From: an uncultured Bacteroidota bacterium
GTDB taxonomy: Bacteria > Bacteroidota > Bacteroidia > UKL13-3
Direction: 5' to 3'
NCBI GenBank assembly: GCA_903898215.1
Contig: CAIUEQ010000364.1
Span: 1-24,639, forward strand
Length of the DNA: 24,639 nt
Shown here: in pieces, positions 15,601 through 23,317 of the stretch
How the letters are laid out: every line of letters begins with the position of its first letter
Position numbering within the stretch: the stretch's first letter is position 1
Made by a program: the position numbers and the translations under genes
Notes under the pieces: generated by a model
The model's input: the letters and a program-made list of their open reading frames with translations, nothing else
What the model was told of the DNA's origin: nothing
Databases searched by the model: none

Positions 15601-18600
15601 CGACACTTCAACAATATCCACAGGTATTTTGACGCGAGTTTGGAAATGGAGCAATGGAGATTCTTCAGATTTTTTAAACTACCAAAAATCATTTTCTGCA
15701 GCAGGAATATATACCCTTAAATTAATTGAAACATCCAATCTGAATTGTTCAGATTCTGTTACAAAAACTTTCACTGTATACCCACAAAACACTACCGGAT
15801 TTGTGACCAATAGCAGCAATCAATGTTTTTCAGGCAATCACTATCTTTTCACTGATACATCTACAAGCACCGGCTATACAAGGTTATGGGATTTGGGCGA
15901 TGGCACAACTTCTGATTCCGCAATCGTAAATAAATCTTATGTTTCGGTTGGCACTTATGTGATAAAACTTCATACTATAACTACAAGTAGTGGTTGTATA
16001 GATTCGGCACAACAAATCATTTCAGTAAATCCATTTGTTCAACCAATAGTAGGCTTTTCTCAAAACACTTTCGCTCATTGTTTAACAGGAAACTCTTTTA
16101 CTCTTCACGATTCATCAAGCATTCCTTCAGGTACTATTTCTCGTATTTGGAAATTTAGTGATGGTGATACTTCAACCGCAAACGACATCTCAAAAAGTTT
16201 TAATAATCCCGGAACGTTTACAATTAAACTAGTTCAAATTTCAAATAATAATTGTAATGATTCTATTTCAAAAACTGTTACCGTTTACCCTCAAACAACT
16301 ATAGGATTTAGTAATAATAATTTGAGTCAGTGTTTTTATGGAAATAATTTTTTAATAACAGACACTTCTTCAATTTCATCCGGTACCTATTCGCGTTTAT
16401 GGCGTTTGGGTGATGCCACAACTTCAACATCGGCAACATTAAATAAATCATATTTATCAGATGGTTCTTACAATTTAAAATTAATAACTACATCAAATAA
16501 TGGTTGCATTGATTCTATTCAAAAACCAATAACTGTAAAAGCACAACCTCGAAGCGGATATACACAAAACACTTTTGCTCATTGCTTAACAGGGAATGTT
16601 TTTTCACTTCAAGATACTTCTACTGTAACCTCAGGATTATTTCAAGTTAATTGGTTATTCAGTGATGGAGATACTTCCTCATTAAGTTCGTTCAATAAAA
16701 CATTTCTAACAGCCGGAACTTTTACATCAAAATTAATTACTACCTCAACAAGTGGTTGTAAGGATTCGGCAATAAAAACTTTTACTGTTTATCCTCAAAC
16801 CGCAATAGGATTTAACACCAATAACTTAAGTCAATGTTTTTATGGAAATAATTTCTTATTAACAGATACTTCTACAATTTCATCTGGCTCATATACGCGT
16901 TTATGGACTTTAGGAGATGGTACAAATTCTACTTCAACATCGCTTAATAAATCATACTTATCTGATGGCACTTACAATATAAAATTGTTAGCAACATCAA
17001 ACAATGGATGTATTGATTCTATTCAAAAAACAATAATAGTAAAAGCACAACCTCGAAGTGGTTTTACGCAAAACACTTTTGCTCATTGTTTGACTGGAAA
17101 TGTTTTTTCAGTTCAGGATACTTCAACTGTAACCTCAGGATTATTTCAAGTTAATTGGTTGTTTAGCGATGGAGATACTTCAACATTAAGCTCGTTTAAT
17201 AAAACTTTCTTAACTGCGGGAACATTTACATCGAAATTAGTTGCAACTTCAACCAGCGGATGTAAAGACTCGACTATAAAAACTTTTATAGTTTACCCAC
17301 AAACAGCCATTGGATTCAGCATCAATAATGCAAATCAATGTTATTCTGGAAACAACTTTATATTGATAGATACTTCATCCGTTTCGGGAGGCTCATTTAA
17401 CAGATTATGGAATTTAGGAGATAACACCTCTTCAACAAGTATTGTGATCAATAAATCGTATTCAAATGACAGCATTTATCTAATCAAATTAGCTACTATT
17501 ACCAATAACGGATGTACCGATTCGATTCAAAAAAATGTATCTGTCTTTGCACAACCTAAAGCCGGATTTACAGAAAATTCTTTTGCCCAATGTTTAAACG
17601 GAAATAGTTTTACCTTTTTTGATACATCAAGTATTTCATCAGGTTCATTATTACACTTATGGAGTTATAGTGATGGAGATACATCAACGAGTTTAGTCGC
17701 AAATAAAAGTTTTCCTTCATCAGGAACTTATACCATTAAACTCATTGAAGCATCAGATCACAATTGTTTGGATTCGACAGTAAAAAATGTACAAATCTAC
17801 CCTCAAACAAATAATGGATTTAACGTAAATAAAATTAGTCAATGCCTTAATTCAAATAATTTTATTTTCACAGATACATCAAATATTTCTTCTGGATCAT
17901 ACACACGAATTTGGGACTTGGGTGATGGCTCGTTAAATTCAACATCAAGCACAAACAAAACTTATTCGAGTGTAGGCACTTACCCTATCGGTCTTAAGAC
18001 CATCACTAATTATGGTTGTATAGATTCAGCTAAATTAAATATAGTTGTAAATGCTCAACCTCAATCGGGTTACAATCAAAATAATTTTGCTCAATGTTTA
18101 ACAGGAAATCGTTTCACATTAAATGATACTTCAGGTGGAATTACTGCAAACAGTTCACGCATTTGGAAATTTGGCGATGGCGACACATCCTCGCTAAATG
18201 TAGTTTCAAAAACATTTATCAATGCAGGAACATTTGCAATAAAACTAATCGTTACTTCTACAAACGGCTGTAGTGATTCATCTCAAAAAACATTTACTGT
18301 TTATCCTCAAACGGCAATTGGTTTTTATGAAAATAATTTAAGACAATGTATCACAAACAATAATTTTATTCTATTCGATACGTCTAGTGTTTCTTCTGGA
18401 AGCTACTCTCGTTTATGGAGCTTGGGAGATGGAGCAACATCTTCAAATTCATTCATCAGTAAATCGTATCAAAATGAAGGTGTCTATCAGTTAAGATTAA
18501 ATACAATAACAAATAATGGTTGTATTGATTCGATACAAAAAACATTGCAAGTAAATGCTCAACCAATTGTTGGATTCACTGTAAATAATGCTACTCAATG

Positions 18601-20533
18601 TCAGTCGGGAAATTTATTTATTCTTAACGATACATCATCTATTTCATCAGGTACAATAAATAAAAACTGGAGCTTTAGTAATGGCGATACATCAACTTTA
18701 TCAATTATAAATAAAACATTTTTAAGTCCGGGAGTTTACACTTCAAAACTGGTTGTTATCTCAAACAATTTTTGTCGTGATTCTGTTACAAAATCTTTAA
18801 CAATTTATCCAAAAACATCAATTGGGTTCTCAATCAATACAAATCAAAATCAATGTTTAAGTGGCAATGGTTATATTTTCCAAGACACCTCATACTCTCT
18901 TGCCGGTAGCTTCAGCAGAAACTGGAACTTTGGCGACAGCACTTTTGCATCTTCAAGTTATGTTTCTAAAAAATATACGGTTGCTGCCTCATATCCGGTA
19001 ATTCTAAAAACCACCACATCAAATGGCTGCGTTGATTCTATTCAAAAAAATATTACCGTATTTCCTCAACCTGTTGCAGGCTTTGACCAGAATAATTTTG
19101 CTCAATGTTTTAAGGGAAATAATTTCAATTTATTTGACACTTCAACTATTTCTAACGGAACAACATCAAGAATTTGGAATTTTAGTGATGGTGATACATC
19201 TACCTTTGATTCGGTAATAAAAACATTTTTAAATGATGGAAATTATCAGGTAAAATTAATTATCACTTCAAATAATAATTGCCAGGATTCGATAAGTAAA
19301 ACATTTTTAGTATACCCTCAGCCTGAAGTTGGATTTACTCAAAATAATTTATCACAATGTTTTGGAAATGATTTTGTGTTTAATGATACCACAAAAATTA
19401 ATTCTGGATCGATGATTCGATACTGGAGTTTAGGCGATTCTACTTTCGACAATGTTGCTACTATTAATAAACGATATAATGCATCAGGAACATATGTTGT
19501 TACTTTATATGCGTTAAGCCAACATTATTGCAGCGATATGGTTTCAAAAACCGTGACTGTTAATTTTAAACCTCAAGCAGGATTCACTGAAAATTCTTTA
19601 TCGCAATGTGTTTCCTCAAATAGTTTTGCATTAAATGATACCTCATCTATTCCTCAAGGAACCTTAACACGAATTTGGAATTTCGGTGATTCTACAACAT
19701 CAACACAAAAAAGTTTAAATAAATCGTTCGTTAATTCAGGTTTATACCAAATAAAACTAATTTCAATTTCCGATAGCAATTGTACAGATACATTGATAAA
19801 ATCTTTTAATGTTTATGCAAAACCTTCGGCTGGGTTTACTGTAAATAATTCAATTCAATGTTTCAATACCAATAATTTTGTATTTACCGATACAACAAAA
19901 AATATTGCCATCGGCTACAAAATGTTTTGGAATTTTGGTGACTCAACAATTGATTCAATTTCTCCTATTCACAAATCTTATTCAGATATAGGCTTCTATA
20001 ATATCGCTCTAAAAGTTTTTGACAATAACAATTGTTCTGACAGTGTAAACAAAACAGTATCAGTTCTGGTTTCTCCTGAAAAACCTATTGTATCAACACT
20101 TTCTCGCACTTTATTAGAAAGCACTAAAGCTGGTAAATATTCATGGATACTCAATAACATGATCTATGAAGATTCGGGAACACAGCAGTTGAATATAAAA
20201 CTAAACGGAAGCTACAGAGTTAAAATCACAAACTCATATGGCTGTTCAAACACTTCTGATTCTGTTGAAATTACTAATGTAGAATACAATGCTAAAAACG
20301 GAAACATTTATGTTTATCCTAATCCGGCAAGTGATAAATTTTACATAGACTTTAACGGGATGCAAGGAAATAAAGATATTCAATTGTATAATTTGAGCGG
20401 GCAACTTGTTGGAGAATTTTCAAGTTCGGATTTAACATTTTCTATTGAACTAGAAAGCTATACTAAAGGAATGTATATGTTAAAAATAAATTCGAATGCA
20501 GGATTATTTATCAAGAAAATTCTGATTTATTAA
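12635..20533 (+). CDS. Giant T9SS-secreted SBBP/Ig/PKD-repeat protein
   Basis: A 2632-residue secreted protein. Domains in order: signal peptide (1-about 24, MNIRFTYLTIILLSLSLFSKAS); DUF7948-like domain beginning GFIENKGQ (about 34-265), with GFSYDV; seven SBBP repeats (268-715), most opening with a W.TYYGG-like block, as expected for a seven-bladed propeller; an Ig-like domain (about 718-797); twenty PKD domains of about 84 residues (798-2480), every one with Cys near position 11 (QC..GN.F) and Cys near position 68 (GC.DS); a short linker domain (2481-2554); and a T9SS type A sorting domain (2555-2632, VYPNPASDKF ... GQLVGEFS ... KGMYMLKI). It should cross the outer membrane by T9SS and lose its C-terminus there. 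Likely a surface or matrix adhesin; no catalytic domain is seen. The start at 12635 is chosen because it alone places the signal peptide at the N-terminus. The PorV-like gene at 22312 could supply the shuttle function, but that link is inference. Confidence 0.93.
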   Translation: MNIRFTYLTIILLSLSLFSKASSGNDMLSSPVNKAKGFIENKGQIIDQNNLPNRDVAYIWNGPGLNVQLRKTGFSYDVFKTVSTSKNQLEIDNTLSNNKTQNELSYYVHRIDFEFENANDHIITVSENPFSDPINYFTTATSSNDYATVNHFANVIYKNVWNGIDVEFMLINNKPKYNFIVHENAKLSDIKLKIIGADKITENNGELIIKNSINDITESVPYSFYSFRGNKQNIKISFKQNANNIYTLATEEVIPSGSILTIDPIPDIIWSTYYGGTSDEVPYSICADGSGNMTTTGITTSSGNIATSGANQTSYAGNTDIFIAKFNTSGQIIWSTYYGSTGDDEAFGITSDGGNNNIIIGFTNSTSGLSTSGALYQGAYGGGASDAIMAKFNSSGVIQWASYFGGTNSDYGYAIVSDTNNNIIISGFTSSTTTIATSGSYQTTNAGAQDGFIAKFTPAGAKSWGTYYGGNQQDNFKAICVDSLCNIYVAGVTYSSSGIATSGTYKTNISSGGDGFIVKLNSAGQRQWATYYGGSGTDFVWGIKCDKLGNIIFCGNTNSASGISTAGANQINYGGGYDAFLAKLTPSCSLYWGTYYGGSQQDAATAITLDNTNNIYITGNTSSSSGISNSLSNQFYFGGGSDDGFIAKFDTSGVNLFSSYYGGNLTDLGKGIAFDGISNIVITGQTNSTSGIATSGTYQTSLSGSYDAFLTKFSICPSVSAITLSSNSPVCSGADLILTSSNATSFNWTGPNGFISSLQSPTIISATAINSGSYTLVAGLAGCFVSKQITPLILTVSKPVAGFSQNFLSTCLSGNSFVFNDTSQVSLGTLTRLWSFNNGDTSTSSNFSKSFDTVGTYIVKLYVTSGGNCKDSISKTITVLPSTSIGFTIDDTLQCLTGNTFRLRDTSSYSAGTYTNKWKLGDGQIVLSKPQLTKIYTTPNNYVIKLITTNSNGCIDSVQKNVYVNASPKVGYTQNSFAQCWAGNRFTLVDTSTISTGILTRVWKWSNGDSSDFLNYQKSFSAAGIYTLKLIETSNLNCSDSVTKTFTVYPQNTTGFVTNSSNQCFSGNHYLFTDTSTSTGYTRLWDLGDGTTSDSAIVNKSYVSVGTYVIKLHTITTSSGCIDSAQQIISVNPFVQPIVGFSQNTFAHCLTGNSFTLHDSSSIPSGTISRIWKFSDGDTSTANDISKSFNNPGTFTIKLVQISNNNCNDSISKTVTVYPQTTIGFSNNNLSQCFYGNNFLITDTSSISSGTYSRLWRLGDATTSTSATLNKSYLSDGSYNLKLITTSNNGCIDSIQKPITVKAQPRSGYTQNTFAHCLTGNVFSLQDTSTVTSGLFQVNWLFSDGDTSSLSSFNKTFLTAGTFTSKLITTSTSGCKDSAIKTFTVYPQTAIGFNTNNLSQCFYGNNFLLTDTSTISSGSYTRLWTLGDGTNSTSTSLNKSYLSDGTYNIKLLATSNNGCIDSIQKTIIVKAQPRSGFTQNTFAHCLTGNVFSVQDTSTVTSGLFQVNWLFSDGDTSTLSSFNKTFLTAGTFTSKLVATSTSGCKDSTIKTFIVYPQTAIGFSINNANQCYSGNNFILIDTSSVSGGSFNRLWNLGDNTSSTSIVINKSYSNDSIYLIKLATITNNGCTDSIQKNVSVFAQPKAGFTENSFAQCLNGNSFTFFDTSSISSGSLLHLWSYSDGDTSTSLVANKSFPSSGTYTIKLIEASDHNCLDSTVKNVQIYPQTNNGFNVNKISQCLNSNNFIFTDTSNISSGSYTRIWDLGDGSLNSTSSTNKTYSSVGTYPIGLKTITNYGCIDSAKLNIVVNAQPQSGYNQNNFAQCLTGNRFTLNDTSGGITANSSRIWKFGDGDTSSLNVVSKTFINAGTFAIKLIVTSTNGCSDSSQKTFTVYPQTAIGFYENNLRQCITNNNFILFDTSSVSSGSYSRLWSLGDGATSSNSFISKSYQNEGVYQLRLNTITNNGCIDSIQKTLQVNAQPIVGFTVNNATQCQSGNLFILNDTSSISSGTINKNWSFSNGDTSTLSIINKTFLSPGVYTSKLVVISNNFCRDSVTKSLTIYPKTSIGFSINTNQNQCLSGNGYIFQDTSYSLAGSFSRNWNFGDSTFASSSYVSKKYTVAASYPVILKTTTSNGCVDSIQKNITVFPQPVAGFDQNNFAQCFKGNNFNLFDTSTISNGTTSRIWNFSDGDTSTFDSVIKTFLNDGNYQVKLIITSNNNCQDSISKTFLVYPQPEVGFTQNNLSQCFGNDFVFNDTTKINSGSMIRYWSLGDSTFDNVATINKRYNASGTYVVTLYALSQHYCSDMVSKTVTVNFKPQAGFTENSLSQCVSSNSFALNDTSSIPQGTLTRIWNFGDSTTSTQKSLNKSFVNSGLYQIKLISISDSNCTDTLIKSFNVYAKPSAGFTVNNSIQCFNTNNFVFTDTTKNIAIGYKMFWNFGDSTIDSISPIHKSYSDIGFYNIALKVFDNNNCSDSVNKTVSVLVSPEKPIVSTLSRTLLESTKAGKYSWILNNMIYEDSGTQQLNIKLNGSYRVKITNSYGCSNTSDSVEITNVEYNAKNGNIYVYPNPASDKFYIDFNGMQGNKDIQLYNLSGQLVGEFSSSDLTFSIELESYTKGMYMLKINSNAGLFIKKILIY
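13436..14779 (+). repeat. Seven SBBP repeats (beta-propeller region)
   Basis: Seven tandem units of about 64 residues (residues 268-715 of the giant protein). Most open with W.TYYGG, with variants WSTYYGS in unit 2, WASYFGG in unit 3 and FSSYYGG in unit 7; they continue with a GI..D...NI.I.G.T.S turn and mostly close with D.FIAKF...G. Seven is the number expected for a closed SBBP beta-propeller. The units are diverged at DNA level, so this is a protein-domain repeat and not a recent DNA expansion. Confidence 0.85.
15026..20074 (+). repeat. Twenty tandem Cys-paired PKD domains, dimeric register
   Basis: Twenty units of about 252 bp encode residues 798-2480 of the giant protein. Units 1-18 alternate strictly between two types. 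Odd units mostly have S[DN]GDTS in the turn and mostly end VYPQ; even units mostly have LGDG or LGDS and commonly end V.AQ. The true period is therefore about 504 bp (two domains). Units 19 and 20 are both even-like and break the register. Units 7 and 9 differ at only 7 of 84 residues; units 6 and 8 differ at about 18, pointing to duplication of a two-unit block. All 40 cysteines are kept. Confidence 0.88.
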
Positions 20534-20548
20534 TACCGATTTCTACTT

Positions 20549-20598
20549 ATTGTTTTAAAATTATTTTCCTGAAATTAATAGGGAAAATTTAAAACAAT
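20549..20598. terminator. Bidirectional hairpin between giant gene and lnt
   Basis: ATTGTTTTAAA (20549-20559) pairs with TTTAAAACAAT (20588-20598), 11 bp perfect. After a 4-base bulge, TTTTCC (20564-20569) pairs with GGAAAA (20582-20587), leaving a 12-base loop. It sits exactly between the two convergent stops (20533 and 20601) and probably ends both transcripts. It is AT-rich, and T-rich in the arms rather than after them. Confidence 0.55.
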
Positions 20599-20600
20599 GC

Positions 20601-22193
20601 TCAATCTTCAAACTCCTGTTTTCTCCAATTCATGATGATATTGAATAGTGTAAGAATAACAGCCAGCTTACCAATATAATCTCCGTATTCAACATAAAAA
20701 GTAGTGTTTGAATTTAAATTTACTGTCATTCGAACAACATCTTCTTTCCACCATTCGGTATGTAACAACACTTTTCCCTTTGCATCAATAAATCCAGATA
20801 TTCCGGTATTTGCAGCTCTTGCAACAAACCTACGTGTTTCAATTGCACGCAATCTTGAATAATCAAAATGCTGATGAATTCCCGGAGTATTTCCCCACCA
20901 ACCGTCATTTGTAATCACACAAATTAAATCAGCATTTTTATGAATATACTCACCAACATATTCTCCATAAATTGATTCGTAACAAATTACTGGTGCAACA
21001 AAATGATTATGATTTATTGAAAAAGATTCAGCCTGTTCACTGCTTCCTAAACTTCCACTTGTACCTCCAAGTTTAACTGCCAAAGTTTCTAAAAACTTCA
21101 ACAACCTTGGGAAAGGCATTTTCTCAACTCCTGGTACCAACTTAGCTTTATGATAGATTTGAATTTTGGGAGTAACATCTATTAATAAAGCAGTATTAAA
21201 CACATCGTAATAATCACTTCCTTGGTATTTCCGTGCAGTTGATGTTCGAGATTCGGCATATTTATAAAACTTATAAGTATCGGCTCCTGTAAGAATTTGA
21301 ATGCCGGGATGTTTAAGGATATAATTTTTGATGAGTTGAATGCTTTCGTTTTCCTCTAATCTATTTTCATCCAAATTGCCAATGATTGCTGTTTCAGGAA
21401 AAATCACCAATTGAACGGTGCTGTCCATTTTCGTTTCAGCAAGGTTTAACATTTTTTGTGTTTGCTCAAATGGACTCATATTTCCAAACTTATCTTTATA
21501 AGGATCGATGTTTGGCTGAACAACTAATACTGATAAAGGATGTTCTCTTTCCTGATAGTTTTGGAGAATGTAAAAAGACAAAAATATCGGTGCAAAAATC
21601 CAAAAGAAAAGCAAATTAAAAGCTCTCGAAAAATTCATCACACGGCTTCGTTCTTTAAAAGTTTTGAAGTATCTGAATAATTTAAAATTTACATACAATA
21701 CCCAAAATGATCCACCAAAAACTCCTGTATATTCATACCATTGAACAATGGAAGGAATAGTCGAAAAAATATTTCCCAAAGTAAGCCAAGGCCAAGAAAG
21801 GTCCCAGTTAAGATGCCAATATTCGTATGCAAGCCAAGATAAAATAAAGATCCATTCTGCACGTTTTTCATCTAACCGTTTTTGCATTCGGTGATAGATA
21901 ACAAATGGCAAACTCATCATCATCATGTTAACAATAAATGCAGCAACTGCTCCAACAGCAGTTGCATTCCAAATCCAGAAAGTTGCTCCGGCATTCCAAA
22001 TAAACAAACTCAAGGAAACATAAAAAAAGAAAATTCCTGAATGGTCTTTTTCTTCTCTTATTTTTTTTTCAAGAAATAACAATGGGATAAACCCTACAAA
22101 TCCGGCAGCAAAAAAACTAAATGGTTGCCAACTTATAACCAGCAGGAGTGCCGATGTTAGTGCATAAATAAAATAATAGGCATGCTTTTTCAT
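20601..22193 (-). CDS. lnt: Apolipoprotein N-acyltransferase
   Basis: A 530-residue inner-membrane enzyme that adds the third acyl chain to the N-terminal Cys of lipoproteins, the last step after Lgt and LspA. Residues 1-about 215 hold six or more hydrophobic segments (start MKKHAYYFIYALTSALLLVI; SWQPFSFFAAGFVGF is typical). Residues 220-490 form the periplasmic nitrilase domain with the catalytic triad visible: Glu267 in VIFPETAI, Lys349 in YHKAKLVPGVE and Cys404 in VICYESIYGEYV. NDGWWGNTPG...HFDYSRLRAIETRR and ANTGISGFID follow, then a last membrane segment (about 505-523). The length is normal. The three lipoproteins in this window (Cys18, Cys25, Cys21) are expected substrates. Convergent with the giant gene and divergent from the PorV-like gene by 118 bp. 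Confidence 0.95.
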   Translation of the reverse strand: MKKHAYYFIYALTSALLLVISWQPFSFFAAGFVGFIPLLFLEKKIREEKDHSGIFFFYVSLSLFIWNAGATFWIWNATAVGAVAAFIVNMMMMSLPFVIYHRMQKRLDEKRAEWIFILSWLAYEYWHLNWDLSWPWLTLGNIFSTIPSIVQWYEYTGVFGGSFWVLYVNFKLFRYFKTFKERSRVMNFSRAFNLLFFWIFAPIFLSFYILQNYQEREHPLSVLVVQPNIDPYKDKFGNMSPFEQTQKMLNLAETKMDSTVQLVIFPETAIIGNLDENRLEENESIQLIKNYILKHPGIQILTGADTYKFYKYAESRTSTARKYQGSDYYDVFNTALLIDVTPKIQIYHKAKLVPGVEKMPFPRLLKFLETLAVKLGGTSGSLGSSEQAESFSINHNHFVAPVICYESIYGEYVGEYIHKNADLICVITNDGWWGNTPGIHQHFDYSRLRAIETRRFVARAANTGISGFIDAKGKVLLHTEWWKEDVVRMTVNLNSNTTFYVEYGDYIGKLAVILTLFNIIMNWRKQEFED

Positions 22194-22311
22194 TTTGGTA
22201 TTCGCTTATAGCCAATAAACAAACGCAACTTCATCCATTTATTCACATTTTCCAAATAATCTTTATTTAACATAGCCGTTTAAAAATCTTGTATTATTTT
22301 GCCACACGAAA

Positions 22312-23316
22312 ATGAAGTTTTTAAAACCACTACTCCTGATTTTTTCTTTTTGTGTATTACAATTACAAGCACAAATATTGCCCACATTTGGCGACTCGAG
22401 AACTGGAGGAACAGGAATGCAATTTTTAAAAATCGCAACTGATGCTCGTTCAACAGCGATGGGTGGTGCATTTGTAGCTATTGCAAATGATGTGTCTTCT
22501 CTTTATTGGAACCCTGCAGGAATAACCGGTATTGATACAGGTAAAGTAAATTTTCAATTATCCTATGCAAAATACTTTGGCGATATCAGTGGAAATTTTG
22601 CAGGTGCTGTAATAAAATCCGGAAAATATTCCTTTGTTGGATTTAATGTTTTTGCCATGAATTATGGAAAGATGGATGAAACAACCGAGAACGATCCTAA
22701 AGGAACAGGAAGAACTTTTTCGCCAGTTCAATATTCGGTTGGTATTACCTACGCAAAAATTTTAACGAACAGTTTTAGTTTCGGAATAACTGGAAAATTT
22801 GCTCAAGAAGGATATGCCGGAGTTACGGTTAATAATGCCATGTTTGACCTGGGTTTAAAATATGATGTTGGAATTAAACATACTCGTTTCGGTGTTAGCT
22901 TTAGCAATTTTGGTTTTAATGTTGCACCTACTGGAACAGTTAGTATTTTAAAATTTAATGGACAGCAAACCATCAACAACTTCAGTGAAATCTCTGTTCC
23001 GGTTTTTTTTAGATTAGGTGTTGCTTTCGATCCAATTCATAACGATAAACATGTTTTAACAATTGCCGGTCAACTAAATCATCCTACCGACAATAATGAA
23101 ACTTATGCTTTTGGTGCAGAATACAGTTACTTAAAAATCGGTTACCTGAGAACAGGTTATGAGTTTTTTGCAGATGAGAGCAATGTGCTTCCTTCATTTG
23201 GAGCAGGATTAAAAATCCTTAGAAACTTTGGAGGATTTACAATTGATTATGGCATTCTTACCAAATCACGTTTAGGAAATTTACAACGCATTACACTTGG
23301 TATCAACATCAGATAA
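22312..23316 (+). CDS. PorV/PorQ-family outer-membrane protein
   Basis: A 334-residue protein with a signal peptide (1-20, cleavage likely after LQA). The family signature follows: TGGTGMQFLKIATDARSTAMGGAFVAIANDVSSLYWNPAGIT (31-72), then a series of amphipathic strands (FGITGKFAQEGYAG, FGVSFSNFGFNV, FGAGLKILRNFGGFTIDYGI) and a C-terminal strand ending LGINIR, as expected for a FadL-like beta-barrel. PorV is the T9SS shuttle that carries cargo to the attachment complex, and PorQ acts in the same system. Bacteroidota carry several paralogues, so a role as the main PorV is not proved. It is the first gene of a two-gene operon with a beta-propeller lipoprotein 1 bp downstream. A 7-of-8 -7-like box, TTATTTTG (22294-22301), lies just before the ATG and would give a very short leader. 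Confidence 0.85.
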   Translation: MKFLKPLLLIFSFCVLQLQAQILPTFGDSRTGGTGMQFLKIATDARSTAMGGAFVAIANDVSSLYWNPAGITGIDTGKVNFQLSYAKYFGDISGNFAGAVIKSGKYSFVGFNVFAMNYGKMDETTENDPKGTGRTFSPVQYSVGITYAKILTNSFSFGITGKFAQEGYAGVTVNNAMFDLGLKYDVGIKHTRFGVSFSNFGFNVAPTGTVSILKFNGQQTINNFSEISVPVFFRLGVAFDPIHNDKHVLTIAGQLNHPTDNNETYAFGAEYSYLKIGYLRTGYEFFADESNVLPSFGAGLKILRNFGGFTIDYGILTKSRLGNLQRITLGINIR

Positions 23317-23317
23317 T

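Noticed and set aside
15026..20074. CRISPR-like or assembly-generated tandem repeat
   Set aside because: The repeats are in frame, about 252 bp, diverged at DNA level and encode intact PKD domains; there are no short identical repeats with unique spacers.
22194..22311. Clear divergent promoter pair between lnt and the PorV-like gene
   Set aside because: Only a 7-of-8 -7-like box next to the PorV-like start was seen and no -33 box at the right distance, so it was not listed as a separate feature.
23297..23317. Upstream ATG extending the NHL-like lipoprotein by 7 codons
   Set aside because: It lies inside the preceding gene and puts non-hydrophobic residues before a complete lipoprotein signal that starts at 23318.
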